A DNA stretch of 7,700 bases from assembly GCA_947379685.1 (NCBI GenBank), contig CANCOG010000231.1, positions 1 to 7,700 of the forward strand. Direction: 5' to 3'. Position numbers and translations under genes: made by a program. Origin of the DNA: Flavipsychrobacter stenotrophus (GTDB taxonomy: Bacteria > Bacteroidota > Bacteroidia > Chitinophagales > Chitinophagaceae). The notes below the pieces were generated by a model. That model saw only the letters and a program-made list of their open reading frames with translations. It had not been told where the DNA came from and made no database searches. Below, piece after piece: positions 7,154 through 7,700 of this stretch; position 1 is the first letter of the stretch; each line of letters opens with the position of its first letter.

Positions 7154-7168
7154 CGCATCACGAGCGAT
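7154..7168. repeat. CGCAT-N5-GCGAT motif, first copy
   Basis: The half-sites CGCAT (7154-7158) and GCGAT (7164-7168) recur at 7301-7313 with a 3 bp spacer. Within this copy only TCGC (7153-7156) and GCGA (7164-7167) pair as inverted arms. Its function is unknown. Confidence 0.35.
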
Positions 7169-7170
7169 AC

Positions 7171-7270
7171 ATCTAAACTATAAAATAATTTACATTCATA
7201 AAGGCAACTTTTTAAGCTATTTAAACAAATCAATTACTACACTTATGTATTCTATCCTCTAAAAAAACTT
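7171..7270. other. Very AT-rich segment, possible DNA unwinding element
   Basis: Counting bases gives 21 G/C in these 100, whereas a sampled stretch of coding sequence in this window is about 40% G+C. It contains ATAAAATAATTTA (7180-7192) and TTTTTAAGCTATTTAAA (7209-7225) and is bracketed by exact DnaA boxes. The role as unwinding element is inferred from composition and position only. Confidence 0.45.
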
Positions 7271-7277
7271 ATCCACA
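7269..7277 (+). promoter_or_regulatory. DnaA box, exact consensus (TTATCCACA)
   Basis: It lies directly after an A-tract (7261-7267) at the right edge of the AT-rich segment and has the opposite orientation to the paired boxes at 7110-7138, so the exact boxes bracket the AT-rich stretch. Confidence 0.75.
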
Positions 7278-7298
7278 TTCGAAACTCCATTTGTGTAT

Positions 7299-7313
7299 AT
7301 CGCATGGTGCGAT
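7299..7313. repeat. Perfect inverted repeat ATCGCA-TGG-TGCGAT
   Basis: Two 6 bp arms flank a 3 nt centre, 22 bp to the right of the last exact DnaA box. It contains the second copy of the CGCAT...GCGAT half-site pair seen at 7154-7168. It is more likely an operator-type dyad than a terminator, since no T-run follows on either strand. Confidence 0.5.
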
Positions 7314-7339
7314 CAAAAACATTCAAGATTTCACAATAA

Positions 7340-7356
7340 GACTGCGGGAGACTGCG
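7340..7356. repeat. Direct repeat GACTGCG x2, 10 bp period
   Basis: Exact 7-mers lie at 7340-7346 and 7350-7356, separated by GGA. The one-turn spacing suggests adjacent protein contacts on one DNA face. No family is recognised. Confidence 0.4.
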
Positions 7357-7362
7357 AAAATG

Positions 7363-7384
7363 GCAACTACAGCCAGCAACTACA
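7363..7384. repeat. Direct repeat GCAACTACA x2, 13 bp period
   Basis: Exact 9-mers lie at 7363-7371 and 7376-7384, separated by GCCA. They follow the GACTGCG pair directly, between the DnaA-box cluster and the bamD promoter. Their function is unknown. Confidence 0.4.
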
Positions 7385-7450
7385 AACGTTTCATCACCTT
7401 ACTTTAACACACTTTTCCCATATCTCTAATGGAAAAACCATTTTTTTCAA

Positions 7451-7458
7451 TATCTTTG
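7451..7458 (+). promoter_or_regulatory. Bacteroidota-type -7 promoter element for bamD (TATCTTTG)
   Basis: This is an exact match to TAnnTTTG, the -7 box read by the Bacteroidota primary sigma factor. At the usual 19 bp spacing the upstream element would be AATG (7428-7431), only half matching TTTG. The predicted transcript start (about 7462-7465) is only a few bases before the ATG at 7468, so the mRNA would be almost leaderless. Confidence 0.6.
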
Positions 7459-7467
7459 CCACCCTAT

Positions 7468-7700
7468 ATGCATGTACGGATTAAAAATTTATTGTATTTG
7501 TTTTTGATGACGCTCGCGCTCTCCTCTTGCGGGAATTTTGAGAAGATCAGAAAAAGCAGTGACGTTAATTACAAACTCACCAAGGCTAACGAATACTTTG
7601 ACAAGAAGGATTACGCGCATGCTAATGAGTTATACAAGGATCTGTTGCCTATTATGAAGAGCACCCGCAATTTTGAGGCGCTTTTTTACAAATACTCCTA
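7468..7700 (+). CDS. bamD: Outer membrane protein assembly factor BamD, N-terminal part (cut by window edge)
   Basis: BamD is a periplasm-facing lipoprotein of the BAM complex that folds beta-barrel proteins into the outer membrane together with BamA. The window holds 77 codons. The protein starts with a lipoprotein signal: a basic N-terminus (residues 1-7, with R4 and K6), a hydrophobic core (8-18) and the lipobox LSSC with the lipidated Cys at 21. The mature part begins with a helix containing YKLTKANEYFDKKDYAHAN and then ELYKDLLP, a TPR-like helix pair typical of Bacteroidota BamD (family pattern: YKxAxxYYxxKDYxxAxxLYExLLP). The ATG at 7468 is chosen because it gives a complete signal peptide; the next in-frame ATG (residue 14) would destroy it, and the ATG at 7472 is out of frame. 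Another TPR lipoprotein is possible but less likely. The remaining TPRs lie beyond the edge. Confidence 0.87.
   Translation, partial: MHVRIKNLLYLFLMTLALSSCGNFEKIRKSSDVNYKLTKANEYFDKKDYAHANELYKDLLPIMKSTRNFEALFYKYS

Larger units (their letters stand above)
7074..7277. other. oriC: Candidate chromosomal replication origin (oriC): DnaA-box cluster
   Basis: Three exact TTATCCACA DnaA boxes (7110-7118 and 7130-7138 on the minus strand, 7269-7277 on the plus strand) and one single-mismatch box TTTTCCACA (7074-7082, plus) fall in 204 bp. A weaker partial match, ATATACACA, lies at 7292-7300 on the minus strand. One exact box would be expected by chance far less than once in a gap this size, so three is strong evidence for DnaA binding. 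An AT-rich stretch (7171-7270) between boxes could be the unwinding element. The flanking genes diverge, as expected at an origin whose forks run with transcription. Replication genes such as dnaA are not visible, but oriC away from dnaA is common in Bacteroidota. The alternatives are a DnaA-titrating or DnaA-regulatory locus. Confidence 0.65.
6934..7467. other. Non-coding AT-rich divergent intergenic region (534 bp)
   Basis: This lies between the divergent starts of mraZ (minus) and bamD (plus). No credible gene is seen on either strand: the longest frames are short, lack recognisable protein character and run into the flanking genes. It holds the mraZ operator, a DnaA-box cluster, a strongly AT-rich segment, two perfect hairpins, two direct-repeat pairs and the bamD promoter. 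No tRNA, CRISPR or intrinsic terminator was recognised. Confidence 0.85.

Noticed and set aside
7299..7313. Rho-independent terminator at the ATCGCA dyad
   Set aside because: The stem is only 6 bp and no U-tract follows on either strand; it also lies between divergent genes, where no transcript needs to end.
7404..7420. Further DnaA-like boxes (TTTAACACA, TTTTCCCAT)
   Set aside because: They have three or more mismatches to TTATCCACA, which is not distinguishable from AT-rich background.
7293..7484. Plus-strand open frame of 63 codons in the intergenic gap
   Set aside because: It runs through the bamD promoter and start in another frame, has no recognisable protein features, and covers repeats and hairpins more consistent with regulatory DNA.

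Overview
The window shows the front end of a division and cell wall (dcw) cluster from a member of the Bacteroidota, most likely in or near the Chitinophagaceae/Sphingobacteriia. The family-level guess is weak. The phylum call rests on four things: the gene order mraZ-rsmH-ftsL-ftsI-murE-mraY-murD with no murF between murE and mraY, a long MraY with an extra hydrophilic segment, an FtsI with a C-terminal PASTA domain, and a perfect Bacteroidota-type -7 promoter box (TAnnTTTG) next to a BamD-type lipoprotein gene. None of the start codons examined has a convincing Shine-Dalgarno sequence, which also fits the phylum.

Positions 1-6933 are almost entirely coding, all on the minus strand, and read leftward as one tightly packed operon: mraZ (regulator), rsmH (16S rRNA methyltransferase), ftsL (septal membrane protein), ftsI (septal transpeptidase with PASTA domain), murE (UDP-MurNAc-tripeptide synthetase, meso-diaminopimelate type), mraY (lipid I synthase) and the first 115 codons of murD, cut by the window edge. 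Gene junctions are overlaps (8 bp, ATGA, TAATG twice) or gaps of 8-15 bp, so the genes are probably co-transcribed and partly translationally coupled. They supply cytoplasmic precursor synthesis (MurE, MurD), the lipid-linked step (MraY) and septal cross-linking (FtsI with FtsL).

Positions 6934-7467 form a 534 bp AT-rich gap between divergent genes, with no supportable gene. Its mraZ-proximal end carries a 10 bp-period TGGGT repeat that matches a MraZ operator. Further right lie three exact copies of the DnaA box TTATCCACA plus one single-mismatch copy within 204 bp, a very AT-rich stretch (21 G/C in 100 bases), two short perfect hairpins and two pairs of direct repeats. This is the most interesting part of the window: it looks like a chromosomal replication origin (oriC) placed directly upstream of the division cluster, with genes on both sides transcribed away from it.

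From 7468 to the right edge, on the plus strand, lies the 5' part of a BamD-like outer-membrane assembly lipoprotein gene, with a perfect -7 box only about 10 bp before its start codon.
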